From Variovorax sp. PBL-H6 (lineage in GTDB: Bacteria > Pseudomonadota > Gammaproteobacteria > Burkholderiales > Burkholderiaceae_C): a DNA stretch of 64,000 nucleotides. The translations under genes were made by a program, and so were the position numbers. Where the stretch lies: NCBI RefSeq assembly GCF_901827155.1, contig NZ_LR594659.1, forward strand, positions 1,550,001 to 1,614,000, written 5' to 3'. The notes under the pieces were generated by a model. That model worked only from the letters and a program-made list of their open reading frames with translations. It had not been told where the DNA came from and searched no databases. Positions 26,725 through 35,168 of this stretch are shown here, in pieces (positions within the stretch are counted from its first letter, which is position 1; each line of letters starts with the position of its first letter).

Positions 26725-27555
26725 ATGAAACTGCTTCCCGCTCTCGTGTCGGCCTCGGCCCTGTTCCTTCTCGGCGCGGGCGCTGCGAACGCGCAGGCGT
26801 GCAAGTCGCCGGTGCCCGATTCGGCGCTCGTCAAGAAGGGCACCCTCGTGATGTCGGTGAATCCCACGCTGCCGCCCTTGCAGTTCGTCGACCAGACGGG
26901 CGCACTCAAGGGCATGCGCGTGGAACTGGGCGAGGCGATCGCCAAGCGGCTGTGCCTGACGCCGGAGTACGTGCGCATCGAGTTCTCGGCCATGATCCCG
27001 GGCCTGCAGGCGGGCCGCTGGGATGTCATCAACACCGGCATCTTCTATACCGAGGAGCGCGCCAAGCTGATGCAGATGCTGATCTACGAGGACCAGGCCA
27101 TCAGCATCAGCACCGCCAAGGGCAACCCGCTGAAGATCGGCAAGCCGGAGGACCTCTCGGGCAAGAGCATCGGCGTGGAGATCGGCGGCTTCGAGGAGCG
27201 CAAGGCGCGCGAGCTCGACAAGCAGCTCACCGACAAGGGCATGAAGGGCATGACCATCCGCACCTTCGAGAACTTCGCCATGGCCTTCCAGGCCTTGCGC
27301 GCCGGCCAGGTCGAAGTGGCGTTGTCGATCGATTCCACGGGCGCCGAGTACCAGAAGCGCGGCGATTTCGACCGCGTGCTGCACGGCCTGTTCCCGACCC
27401 CCGTCGCGCTCGCTGCCCGCAACAAGGATGTGGCCGGCGCCATCGCCAAGGTGCTCAACGACATGAAGGCGGACGGCAGCTTCCAGAAGCTGTTCGACCA
27501 GTACGGCGTGAAGGCCTTCGAAGGCGCCGTGACCGTCAAGGGCCCTGCGGGCTGA
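26725..27555 (+). CDS. Amino-acid ABC transporter substrate-binding protein
   Basis: 276 residues. A Sec signal peptide (MKLLPALVSASALFLLG ... ANAQA) precedes a type-II periplasmic binding domain: GTLVMSVNPTLPPLQFVDQTGALKGM and GRWDVINTGIFYTEERAK. It belongs to SBP_bac_3, binding polar or modified amino acids. It lies 50 bases after the DapA-family gene and 38 bases before the permease. Confidence 0.92.
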   Translation: MKLLPALVSASALFLLGAGAANAQACKSPVPDSALVKKGTLVMSVNPTLPPLQFVDQTGALKGMRVELGEAIAKRLCLTPEYVRIEFSAMIPGLQAGRWDVINTGIFYTEERAKLMQMLIYEDQAISISTAKGNPLKIGKPEDLSGKSIGVEIGGFEERKARELDKQLTDKGMKGMTIRTFENFAMAFQALRAGQVEVALSIDSTGAEYQKRGDFDRVLHGLFPTPVALAARNKDVAGAIAKVLNDMKADGSFQKLFDQYGVKAFEGAVTVKGPAG

Positions 27556-27593
27556 GTGCCGCGCGGCCACCGAAGCCCCTCGAAGGAACTGCC

Positions 27594-28316
27594 ATGGGAC
27601 AAGGCTGGAGCTGGTCGGGATTCACCGACTACCTGTTGAACCCTTACCTGCTGAGCGGCGCCGTGACCACGCTGTGGCTCACGCTTGCCGCGATCGCCGG
27701 CGGACTGGTGGTGGGCTGCGCGCTGGCCCTGGCCCGGCTGTCGAGCCGCCGCTGGCTCAACGCGCCGGCGCACTTCTACATCTGGGTGTTCCGCGGCACG
27801 CCGCTGCTGGTGCAGCTGATCATCATCTACACCGGCCTGCCGCAGCTGGGGCTGAAGCTGTCGGTCATCGAGTCGGCCCTGCTCGGCCTGATCCTCAACG
27901 AGGCGGCGTACCTGGCCGAGATCGTGCGCGGCGGCATCCAGTCGGTGCCGGTGGGCCAGACCCATGCGGCGCGCGCCGTCGGCTTCAGCAACGCGCAGAC
28001 CATGCGCTACATCGTCATGCCGCAGGCGATGCGGCTGATCGTGCCGACGCTGGGCAACAGCATCAACGGCCTGCTGAAGACCACCTCGATCACGTCGGTG
28101 ATCTCGATGGAAGAGCTGCTGCGCCGCACGCAGGTGCTGATCCAGGAAAGATTCATGGTGCTCGAGCTGTTCCTCGTCGCAGCCCTCTACTACCTGCTGA
28201 TGACCACCGCCTGGGACTTCGTGCAGCGCCGCATCGAACGCCACTACGGCCGCGCCTACGGACCGGCGAGCGCGCCGGCCGCGGCACCGCCGGAGGCCGC
28301 GCTCGAGCAGCGCTAG
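27594..28316 (+). CDS. Amino-acid ABC transporter permease (HisM/GlnP type)
   Basis: 240 residues with five or six hydrophobic helices. The coupling EAA motif reads GQTHAARAVGFSNAQTMRYIVMPQAMR. The segment WVFRGTPLLVQLIIIYTGLP is typical of polar amino-acid permeases. Only one permease gene is present, so the membrane part is either a homodimer or uses a partner encoded elsewhere. GAAGGAAC precedes the ATG at 27594. Confidence 0.92.
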   Translation: MGQGWSWSGFTDYLLNPYLLSGAVTTLWLTLAAIAGGLVVGCALALARLSSRRWLNAPAHFYIWVFRGTPLLVQLIIIYTGLPQLGLKLSVIESALLGLILNEAAYLAEIVRGGIQSVPVGQTHAARAVGFSNAQTMRYIVMPQAMRLIVPTLGNSINGLLKTTSITSVISMEELLRRTQVLIQERFMVLELFLVAALYYLLMTTAWDFVQRRIERHYGRAYGPASAPAAAPPEAALEQR

Positions 28317-28323
28317 GACTGCC

Positions 28324-29778
28324 ATGGCCCACTACGACCTGATTCTTCGCAACGCCGACATCGCCACCGTCGGCGACCGCTACCGTGCCGACATCGGCGT
28401 GCGCGAAGGCCGCATCGCCGCCATCGCGCAAGGCCTCGAAGGCCACGCCGCACGCGAGATCGATGCCGCGGGCCGGCTCGTCACGCCCGGCGGTGTCGAC
28501 GGCCACTGCCACTTCGACCAGCCCACCAGCGACGGCTCGCGCTTTGCCGACGACTTCTTCACCGGCACCCGGTCGGCGGCCTGCGGCGGCACCACCACCG
28601 TGCTGCCCTTCGCCGCCCAGCAGAAAGGGCACAGCCTGCAGGCCGCGGTCGACGACTACCACCAGCGCGCAGAGGGCAAGGCGGTGATCGACTACGCCTT
28701 CCACCTGATCGTGTCCGACGCCACCCGCGACGTGACGCGGCGGGAGCTGCCCGCGCTGATCGAGAAGGGCTACACCTCCTTCAAGATCTACATGACCTAC
28801 GACGACCTGAAGCTGGACGACCGGCAGGTCCTCGAAGTGCTCGCCGCCGCGCGCCGGCATGGTGCGATGACCATGGTCCATGCCGAGAACAGCGACTGCA
28901 TCGCCTGGCTCACCGAGCAGCTGCTCGACGCCGGCCTCACCGCGCCGCGCTACCACGCGAGCTCCCGGCCGATGGCGGTGGAGCGCGAGGCCACGCACCG
29001 AGCCATCGCGCTGGCCGAACTGGTCGATACCCCGATCCTGATCGTGCACGTCTCTGGCCGCGAGGCCGTCGAGCAGATCCACTGGGCCCGCGGGCGCGGC
29101 CTGCCGATCCATGCAGAGACCTGCCCGCAGTACCTCTTCCTGAGCGCCGAGGACCTGGGGCTGCACGAAGACGACCCGATGCACGGAGCGCGCTGCATCT
29201 GCAGCCCGCCGCCGCGCGACAAGGCCAACCAGCCCTTCATCTGGAACGGGCTGGCCAGCGGTCTCTTCACCATCGTCTCCTCCGACCATGCGCCCTTCAA
29301 CATGAACGGCCCGGACGGCAAGCGGGTGGCCGGCGAGAACGCCTCGTTCGACCGCATCCCCAACGGCATTCCGGGCGTGGAAACGCGGCTGCCGCTGCTG
29401 ATGAGCGAGGGCGTGCTGGCCGGGCGCATCGACATCCATCGCTTCGTGGAGCTCACTGCCACGAATCCGGCGCGGCTCTACGGCCTGTACCCGCGCAAGG
29501 GCACGATCGCGGTCGGCAGTGATGCGGACTTCGTGGTGTGGGACGTCTTCGCCGCGGGCAAGGAGAAGACCATCGCCAACGACATGCTCCACCATGCCGC
29601 CGACTACACCCCCTACGAGGGCATGAAGCTGCGCGCCTGGCCCGGTATCACCGTGTCGCGCGGTCGCGTGGTGTGGCAGGACGGCGAGTTCCGGGCCGAG
29701 CCGGGATCGGGCGAGTTCCTGCCGTGCCTGCGCCCGCGCGCGCCCAACGCCGGCAACCCGCTGCAGAAGTGGCTGTGA
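28324..29778 (+). CDS. hydA: Dihydropyrimidinase / D-hydantoinase
   Basis: 484 residues, amidohydrolase fold. The first metal motif is GGVDGHCHFDQP, the carboxylated Lys is in YTSFKIYMTYDDL, and later metal ligands are in HAENSDCI, HVSGREAV and SSDHAPFN. The family opens the ring of dihydropyrimidines or 5-substituted hydantoins to N-carbamoyl amino acids. No dihydropyrimidine dehydrogenase genes lie nearby; neighbours are an amino-acid importer and an oxidase, so a hydantoin or cyclic-imide nutrient is more likely than pyrimidine. It starts eight bases after the permease stop. Confidence 0.93.
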   Translation: MAHYDLILRNADIATVGDRYRADIGVREGRIAAIAQGLEGHAAREIDAAGRLVTPGGVDGHCHFDQPTSDGSRFADDFFTGTRSAACGGTTTVLPFAAQQKGHSLQAAVDDYHQRAEGKAVIDYAFHLIVSDATRDVTRRELPALIEKGYTSFKIYMTYDDLKLDDRQVLEVLAAARRHGAMTMVHAENSDCIAWLTEQLLDAGLTAPRYHASSRPMAVEREATHRAIALAELVDTPILIVHVSGREAVEQIHWARGRGLPIHAETCPQYLFLSAEDLGLHEDDPMHGARCICSPPPRDKANQPFIWNGLASGLFTIVSSDHAPFNMNGPDGKRVAGENASFDRIPNGIPGVETRLPLLMSEGVLAGRIDIHRFVELTATNPARLYGLYPRKGTIAVGSDADFVVWDVFAAGKEKTIANDMLHHAADYTPYEGMKLRAWPGITVSRGRVVWQDGEFRAEPGSGEFLPCLRPRAPNAGNPLQKWL

Positions 29779-29850
29779 GGCCGAGCCGTGCGCCGCCGCG
29801 GGCCTGATAAGCTTTTCCCGCTCCACGTGGAGTTCGCCTTCTCCTCCCGC

Positions 29851-30537
29851 ATGCCAAGCCTTCCCAGTCCGGCGCAGCCCGCCACCATCACCATCGCGCC
29901 GCTGGAGGTGCGTTCCACCAGCCTGGCCGAGCAGGCTTACGAGCGGTTGCGCCAGCTCATCCTCGACCGCCAGATCTCGGCCGGCAGCCCCTTGCAGGAA
30001 GCTCGCCTGGCCGAGGACCTGCGCATCTCCCGCACGCCGATGCGCGAGGCGCTGGTGCGGCTGGCCGGCGAAGGCCTGCTGGTGCGGCGCGACGCGCGCT
30101 CCTATGCCGTGCGCGCGCTCGGCACCAAGGAATACTTCGACTGCATGCGCGCGCGCGAGGTGATCGAGTGCGAGGCCATCGCGCTCGCCGTGGCCAAGAT
30201 CACCGATGCCGAGATCGACGCGCTCGAGGCCGAGGCACAGGCCCTGCACAACGGCGAACACAGCGAGATCGAGCACTTCCATTTCGACGACCGCTTCCAT
30301 TCGCTGATCGCCAACGCGAGCGGCAACGTGGTGTTCCCGCGGCTGGTCGAGGAGCTGCGCGTCAATGCGCGGCTGTTCCGACTGCACAGCCCGCTGCACC
30401 GCCAGCGCGAGAACCACGACGAGCACGGCACCATCATCGATGCCTTGCGCGCCCGCGACCCGGAGCGCGCCCGCGAGGCCATGCGCGCGCATCTGCGCAG
30501 CCTGCAGGAAGACGTCAAGCGCGCCATCATCGAGTGA
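29851..30537 (+). CDS. GntR-family regulator, FCD subfamily
   Basis: 228 residues from ATG 29851; a GTG at 29788 would add 21 residues of low conservation. The N-terminal winged helix reads LAEQAYERLRQLILDRQIS and LRISRTPMREALVRLAGEGL. The C-terminal FCD domain has metal-site residues in FDDRFHSLIANAS and AMRAHL. As the last gene of the right arm it is the best candidate to bind the GTATAC sites at 25716-25738. Its stop overlaps the stop of the convergent MFS gene by 11 bases. Confidence 0.9.
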   Translation: MPSLPSPAQPATITIAPLEVRSTSLAEQAYERLRQLILDRQISAGSPLQEARLAEDLRISRTPMREALVRLAGEGLLVRRDARSYAVRALGTKEYFDCMRAREVIECEAIALAVAKITDAEIDALEAEAQALHNGEHSEIEHFHFDDRFHSLIANASGNVVFPRLVEELRVNARLFRLHSPLHRQRENHDEHGTIIDALRARDPERAREAMRAHLRSLQEDVKRAIIE

Positions 30538-31969
30538 GCGGGCCTTCGCTCGAATCGCTGCCCAGCGGCGGCGCCACTTCCTCCAGCGGCTTGCGCTCCG
30601 CGTCGACCGCGAAGCGCAGCGCCAGCAGCCCGGCGATCACCACCAGCGCCGCTCCGATCGCATAGCCGACGGCCACCGCGGTGCGGCTGCCGGTTTCGAT
30701 CAGCGCGCCGAAGAGCACCGGCGCGACGAAGCCGCCCGCGCCCGTGCCCACGGCGTAGAAGATCGCGATGGCGATCGCCCGGATCTCGAGCGGGAACACC
30801 TCGCTCACCGTCAGGTAGGCCGAGCTCGCTGCTGCCGAGGCCAGGAAGAACACGGCCGACCAGGCCAACGCCTGGCTGCGCGCATCGAGCCAGCCCTGCA
30901 TGAAAGCCCATCCGGTCAGTGCGAGGCCGATGCCCGAGCACACATAGGTCAGCGCGATCATGCGGCGGCGCCCGACACGGTCGAACAACGGCCCGAGGAT
31001 CAGCGGCCCCAGCACGTTGCCGAGCGCGAAGGGAAAGATGTAGAGCGCGACGCGCCCTTCCGGCACCCCGTGGAAGCGCGTCAGCACCAGCGCATAGGTG
31101 AAGAAAATGGCGTTGTAGAAGAAGGCCTGCGAGATCATCAGCGCGAGCGCGACGCCGCTGCGCTGCGGGTAGCGGCGCAGCAGCACCTGCGCGACCTCGC
31201 GCCAACCCGGGCTCGCGCGCCGGCCGTAGTGCACGCGGCCCACGGGCGTGGGTAGCGTGCCGTACTGCGCGGCGACCTCCGCCTCGATGCCTGCGACGAT
31301 GCGCTCCGCTTCTTCGGTGCGGCCATGCGCCATCAACCAGCGTGGACTTTCCGGCACGTCGCGCCGCACCAGCAGGATCGCCACGGCCAGCACCGCGCCC
31401 AGGCCGAAGCCTGCGCGCCAACCCCACACGGGCCCGAGCACCCGCGGGTCCAGCAGCACAAGGCTCAGCCCCGCGCCGAGCGCAGCGCCGATCCAGAAGC
31501 TGCCATTGATCGCCAGGTTCACGCGGCCGCGCACCCGCGCAGGAATCAGCTCGTCGATCGCCGAGTTGATGGCCGCGTATTCCCCGCCGATGCCCAGCCC
31601 GGTGAGAAAGCGGCACAGCGCGAAGAAGGCGAAGTCGGGGGAAAAGGCGGTGGCAAGCGTGGCCAGTGCATAGACGGCCAGCGTGATCAGGAACAGCTTC
31701 TTGCGCCCCAGCCGGTCGGTCAGGCGGCCGAAGAGCAGGGCGCCGATCACCGCGCCACCGATGTAGAGCGAGCCCGACCAGCCGATCTGCGCCGCCGTCA
31801 GCGCCAGCGTGTCGGGCCGTTCGAGCACGCCGCCGATCGAGCCGACCAGCGTGACCTCCAGCCCGTCGAGCACCCAGGCGACGCCCAGCGCCACGACCAC
31901 GCGCCAGTGCCAGCGCGACCAGGGAAGGCGGTCGAGGCGAGCCGGGATGTCGCTGTGGACATCCGTCAT
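30527..31969 (-). CDS. MFS transporter (AAHS/sugar-porter-like)
   Basis: 480 residues with about twelve hydrophobic helices. Motif A is seen as GRLTDRLGRKKLFLIT after helix 2 and again as GPLFDRVGRRRMIALT after helix 8. DVPESPRWLM matches sugar/organic-acid porters of the MFS. The gene reads toward the GntR gene with an 11-base overlap of coding ends. The substrate is unknown; an organic or aromatic acid is plausible for the AAHS branch. Confidence 0.9.
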   Translation of the reverse strand: MTDVHSDIPARLDRLPWSRWHWRVVVALGVAWVLDGLEVTLVGSIGGVLERPDTLALTAAQIGWSGSLYIGGAVIGALLFGRLTDRLGRKKLFLITLAVYALATLATAFSPDFAFFALCRFLTGLGIGGEYAAINSAIDELIPARVRGRVNLAINGSFWIGAALGAGLSLVLLDPRVLGPVWGWRAGFGLGAVLAVAILLVRRDVPESPRWLMAHGRTEEAERIVAGIEAEVAAQYGTLPTPVGRVHYGRRASPGWREVAQVLLRRYPQRSGVALALMISQAFFYNAIFFTYALVLTRFHGVPEGRVALYIFPFALGNVLGPLILGPLFDRVGRRRMIALTYVCSGIGLALTGWAFMQGWLDARSQALAWSAVFFLASAAASSAYLTVSEVFPLEIRAIAIAIFYAVGTGAGGFVAPVLFGALIETGSRTAVAVGYAIGAALVVIAGLLALRFAVDAERKPLEEVAPPLGSDSSEGPLTR

Positions 31970-32072
31970 CGGGTCGGCTTCGCGAGGCGCGGCATGCCCC
32001 GAGCCTAATGCCGCCGACGGGCCGCGCCTGTAGTCGCATGCCCCATGCGCGCGGCGCGGACCCTCCGGCGAA

Positions 32073-32150
32073 TCAGAAGACGCCGAATACCTTCAGCAAA
32101 ATGATCACGCCGATCGGTACGCCGCACAGCCAGAGGATGATGCTTTTCAT
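32073..32150 (-). CDS. 25-residue hydrophobic membrane peptide
   Basis: A 78-base frame encodes MKSIILWLCGVPIGVI followed by ILLKVFGVF. The product is a single hydrophobic helix with a Lys near each end. AGGAG lies six bases before the ATG on the minus strand, an excellent ribosome site in a spacer otherwise lacking genes. Very similar 24-27 residue proteins starting with a basic residue and IILWLLG-P are common in proteobacteria (recalled, not searched). The function is unknown. It lies between ureD and the MFS gene, all on the minus strand. Confidence 0.65.
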   Translation of the reverse strand: MKSIILWLCGVPIGVIILLKVFGVF

Positions 32151-32273
32151 GGAGTTCTCCTGTTCTTTGGAGTGGCCACCTTAGCGAGCGCTTTGCCGGG
32201 GCCGAGCCGGAGAACGACGGGCGGCCGGGTAGGGCAAGGGCCCACCGCACGGCAAGCAGAGGGCCGGCGCGGG

Positions 32274-33119
32274 CTACATCGCCCAGATGCGCGGCGGCGC
32301 ACCGCGCATCTGCCACAGCTCGGCACGCCATGCCTGCCACGCCTGCCGCAGCAACTGCATCGCCGGCTCGACCAGGGGCGCCAGCACGCGCAGCACGACC
32401 ACGCCCGGCTGCGGGCTGGTTGCGCCAGCGCTGTCGCGCAGCGCATGGGCCTCGATCAGCGCACGCGCGGCGTCGAGCGCGGCTTCGCGCCGGGGCCGGG
32501 CGATCGCGGCGCCCGCGACAAAGAACAGGGTGGCCAGGCATCGATGGCCGGCCAGCCCCAACGGACCATCGAGCAGCCGCGGGTCCGCGGCATCGATGCG
32601 CCCGCGCTCCAGCCAGGCGCCCGGCATCTCGATGTGCTGCAGCAGCGTGCCTTTCTCGAAGGGCTTGCCGGCGCCGGGCAAGCCCAGCGCCGTCACGTCC
32701 CAGCCGATCAGCTCTGCGCCTTCGGCGAGCTGAAGCGAGAGCCGGTTCTCCGCGCGGCAGCCGCTGAAGCAGATCGCTTCGAGCGGCAGCCATTCGAGCC
32801 GCGCTCCGGGCTCGAGCTGCAGCGCCGTGCGCTGCAGCGCCGTGCGCTGCAGCGCCGGCTCGCCTTCCGAGCGATAGAAGCGACTGGCGCCCGGCGTCGT
32901 GATCAACCCATGGCTGCCGCCTGCGGCGCTCACCCGGATGTCGAGCGTGTCGCCACCCACCAGCCCGCCCGGCGGATGCACCAGCACGTTGTGGCAGACC
33001 GCGTCGCCCTCGGGGTACAGGCTCTGCAGGATCCGCAGTGGGCCTTCGTGGCGGAAGCGCGCGACGCTGCGCGGGCCTTCCAGTCGGTAGTCGAGCTCGA
33101 GTCGCGCGTTCCAGGGCAT
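32274..33119 (-). CDS. ureD: Urease accessory protein UreD, without adjacent urease genes
   Basis: 281 residues, normal for UreD/UreH, the chaperone that helps load nickel into urease. Family marks are LVHPPGGLVGGDTLDI, LITTPGASRFYRSEG, LEWLPLEAICF and GWDVTALGLPGAGKPF. The usual downstream ureA, ureB and ureC are absent: the next minus-strand genes are a tiny membrane peptide and an MFS transporter. A 15-base tandem repeat adds ALQRT units in the middle of the protein. Confidence 0.9.
   Translation of the reverse strand: MPWNARLELDYRLEGPRSVARFRHEGPLRILQSLYPEGDAVCHNVLVHPPGGLVGGDTLDIRVSAAGGSHGLITTPGASRFYRSEGEPALQRTALQRTALQLEPGARLEWLPLEAICFSGCRAENRLSLQLAEGAELIGWDVTALGLPGAGKPFEKGTLLQHIEMPGAWLERGRIDAADPRLLDGPLGLAGHRCLATLFFVAGAAIARPRREAALDAARALIEAHALRDSAGATSPQPGVVVLRVLAPLVEPAMQLLRQAWQAWRAELWQMRGAPPRIWAM
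32816..32860. repeat. 15-bp tandem repeat inside ureD
   Basis: The unit GCTGCAGCGCCGTGC occurs at 32816-32830 and 32831-32845, with an imperfect third copy at 32846-32860. It keeps the frame and encodes repeated ALQRT in UreD. It looks like a recent slippage expansion. Confidence 0.8.
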
Positions 33120-33285
33120 GGGGCGAGTGTAGGGAGCAGGATGGCGGCACCCCGGCGCGTACGGAGTTCATCCCCGGAAGACGTGGACAAGCTTGTGGAA
33201 AACCCCGGGTACAAGTCGCCAGAGCGTTGTCCGGCAAGGGCTTGCGCTGGGTTGCCCAAGGAAACGGCAGCGCCTGGACGCCGTG

Positions 33286-33807
33286 CTAAGGCTGCCAAGC
33301 GCCCACGTGCGCCGCGATGGCTTCGTCGAGCAGCGCCGGCCCGATGCATTCGACCGGATGCGCCGACGCTGCGAACACGTCGCGGCAGGACAGCTCCGCG
33401 TCGCGCTGCTCCGGGCGCTCGCCGCGGAATACGCGCAAGCGCTCGGCGTCGATGCCGAAGACCACGCGGCCGATGTTGGACCAGAAGATGGCGCCCGCGC
33501 ACATCACGCAGGGTTCGCCCGAGGAATAGATCGTGGCAGCCGCCAGCGCCTCGCGCGAGAGGCCGCGCCCGGCCAGCATGCGCACCGCATTGGTTTCGGC
33601 GTGGCCTGTGACATCGCCGGTCTCGGCTGTGTTGCACCAGGCCTCGGCCAGCACCTCGCCGTCGGCCGAGACGATCACCGCGCCGAATGGCCGATTGCCG
33701 CGCCGCCGCGCGGCATGCGACCACACGATGGCCTTGCGCAGGTAGCGCCCGTCTCGCTCGTCGAGCGGGGTCTCCGGGGGAACGGTGGGAAGAAGGAGCG
33801 AATCCAT
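33286..33807 (-). CDS. Zinc-dependent nucleoside/base deaminase (CDA fold)
   Basis: 173 residues. The deaminase zinc site is HAETNAV (His plus the proton-shuttling Glu) and EPCVMCAGAIFW (two Cys). The length and GNRPFGAVIVSADGEVL fit the guanine/cytosine deaminase branch rather than the tRNA-specific TadA. It may belong to purine or pyrimidine salvage, which would suit the nearby ureD. The 166-base gap before ureD shows no feature. Confidence 0.85.
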   Translation of the reverse strand: MDSLLLPTVPPETPLDERDGRYLRKAIVWSHAARRRGNRPFGAVIVSADGEVLAEAWCNTAETGDVTGHAETNAVRMLAGRGLSREALAAATIYSSGEPCVMCAGAIFWSNIGRVVFGIDAERLRVFRGERPEQRDAELSCRDVFAASAHPVECIGPALLDEAIAAHVGAWQP

Positions 33808-33936
33808 GGGTTCATGCTACCCAAGGCGTGCAACTGATGCCCAGACGTGGCGATTGCCAAGCGCAGCGAAGTGCAGCCGAGGGTGCAGAAGAAGCCGCCG
33901 TTGCGCCTGCGCCGGCACAGACGCGCGGTGCGCACC

Positions 33937-35133
33937 CTACAGGCCGAGCTCGTGCTTGGCGATGATGTTGCGCTGGATCTCGTTGCTGCCGCCATAGATC
34001 GACATGGCACGACGCCAGAAGTAGTTGGGTGCCGCGCCGCGCACGCTGGCCTCGATGCCATCGAGATTTCCTTCGCCGCGCATCAGCGCAGGGTCGAGCA
34101 CCTGCCCCTGGGGGCCGGCGGCCTCGAAGATCAGCTCCGTGATGCGCTGGCCTATCTCGGTGCCCCGGATCTTCAGCGCCGACGCCAGGCCGGCCCCCGG
34201 CGAGCTGCCCGAGCCCATGCTCGACAGCGCTCGCAGCGTCGTCACTTCGAGCGCCTTGAGCTGTGCCTCGACCGCAGACACCTTTGCGCGGAACACCGGG
34301 TCTTCGAGGAGCGGGCGGCCTCGATGCCGTACGCCCGATGCGATGCGGTGCAGCCGTCGCATCGCGAAAGTCGAAAACCCGATGTTCGAGTTCTCGACGC
34401 GCTCGTGCTCCAGCAAGAACTTGGCATAGCTCCAGCCGCGGCCCTCTTCGCCGACCAGGTTGGACTTGGGCACCTTCACATCCGTCAGGAACACCGCATT
34501 GAACGAATGCGTGCCCTCCAGCATCGGAATCGGCTGTATCACGATGCCCGGCGACTTCATGTCGATCAGCAGGAACGAGATCCCGCGCTGCGCCTTCGCC
34601 TCGCGGCTGGTGCGCACCAGGCAGAACATCCAGTCGGCATAGTGGGCGTACGAGGTCCAGATCTTCTGGCCGTTGACCAGGTAGTGATCGCCCCGGTCTT
34701 CCGCGCGCGTGGCGAGCGAGGCCAGGTCCGAGCCCGACGCCGGCTCCGAATAGCCCTGGCACCACCAGACGGTCGAGGCCCGGATGCCCGGCAGGTGCTG
34801 CTGCTTCTGCGCGTCGCTGCCGAAATTGAAGATCACCGGCCCCACCATGCGCGGACCGAAGGGCTGGATGGTCGGGCAGTTCAGCTCCGCACTGATGGTC
34901 TCGAAGATGTAGCGCTGCGTCGCGCTCCAGCCCGGGCCGCCTTGCGCGACCGGCCAGGTGTACGCATGCCAGCCGCGGCGCCCGAGGATCTGCTGCCAGC
35001 GCATGAAGTCCTCGCGATGCAGGTGCAGGTCGTGCTCGACGCGGCGCGAAATGTCGCGCGGCAGGTTCTCGGTGATGAAGGTGCGTACGTCATCTGCGAA
35101 TGCCTGCTCTTCCTTCGAAAAGGCCAGTTCCAT
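33937..35133 (-). CDS. Acyl-CoA dehydrogenase, large-subunit type
   Basis: 398 residues. FAD-dependent alpha,beta-dehydrogenation of an acyl-CoA. The flavin/substrate region is WWCQGYSEPASGSDLASL, then NGQKIWTSYAHYADWMF. The C-terminus has YGGSNEIQRNIIAKHELGL. AGGAGA precedes the ATG at 35133. It is a close paralogue of the gene at 57838, sharing long identical stretches such as EDFMRWQQILGR/DDFMRWQQILGR. It resembles large subunits of heteromeric acyl-CoA dehydrogenases (PimC-like), but no small-subunit gene is adjacent here. Confidence 0.92.
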   Translation of the reverse strand: MELAFSKEEQAFADDVRTFITENLPRDISRRVEHDLHLHREDFMRWQQILGRRGWHAYTWPVAQGGPGWSATQRYIFETISAELNCPTIQPFGPRMVGPVIFNFGSDAQKQQHLPGIRASTVWWCQGYSEPASGSDLASLATRAEDRGDHYLVNGQKIWTSYAHYADWMFCLVRTSREAKAQRGISFLLIDMKSPGIVIQPIPMLEGTHSFNAVFLTDVKVPKSNLVGEEGRGWSYAKFLLEHERVENSNIGFSTFAMRRLHRIASGVRHRGRPLLEDPVFRAKVSAVEAQLKALEVTTLRALSSMGSGSSPGAGLASALKIRGTEIGQRITELIFEAAGPQGQVLDPALMRGEGNLDGIEASVRGAAPNYFWRRAMSIYGGSNEIQRNIIAKHELGL

Positions 35134-35168
35134 CTCTCGTCTCCTGGTGGATGCGGCGGATTGCCGCG

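Noticed and set aside
33120..33285. Spacer between ureD and the deaminase
   Set aside because: No gene, hairpin with a T-run or repeat was found; the stretch is too short for more than a promoter.
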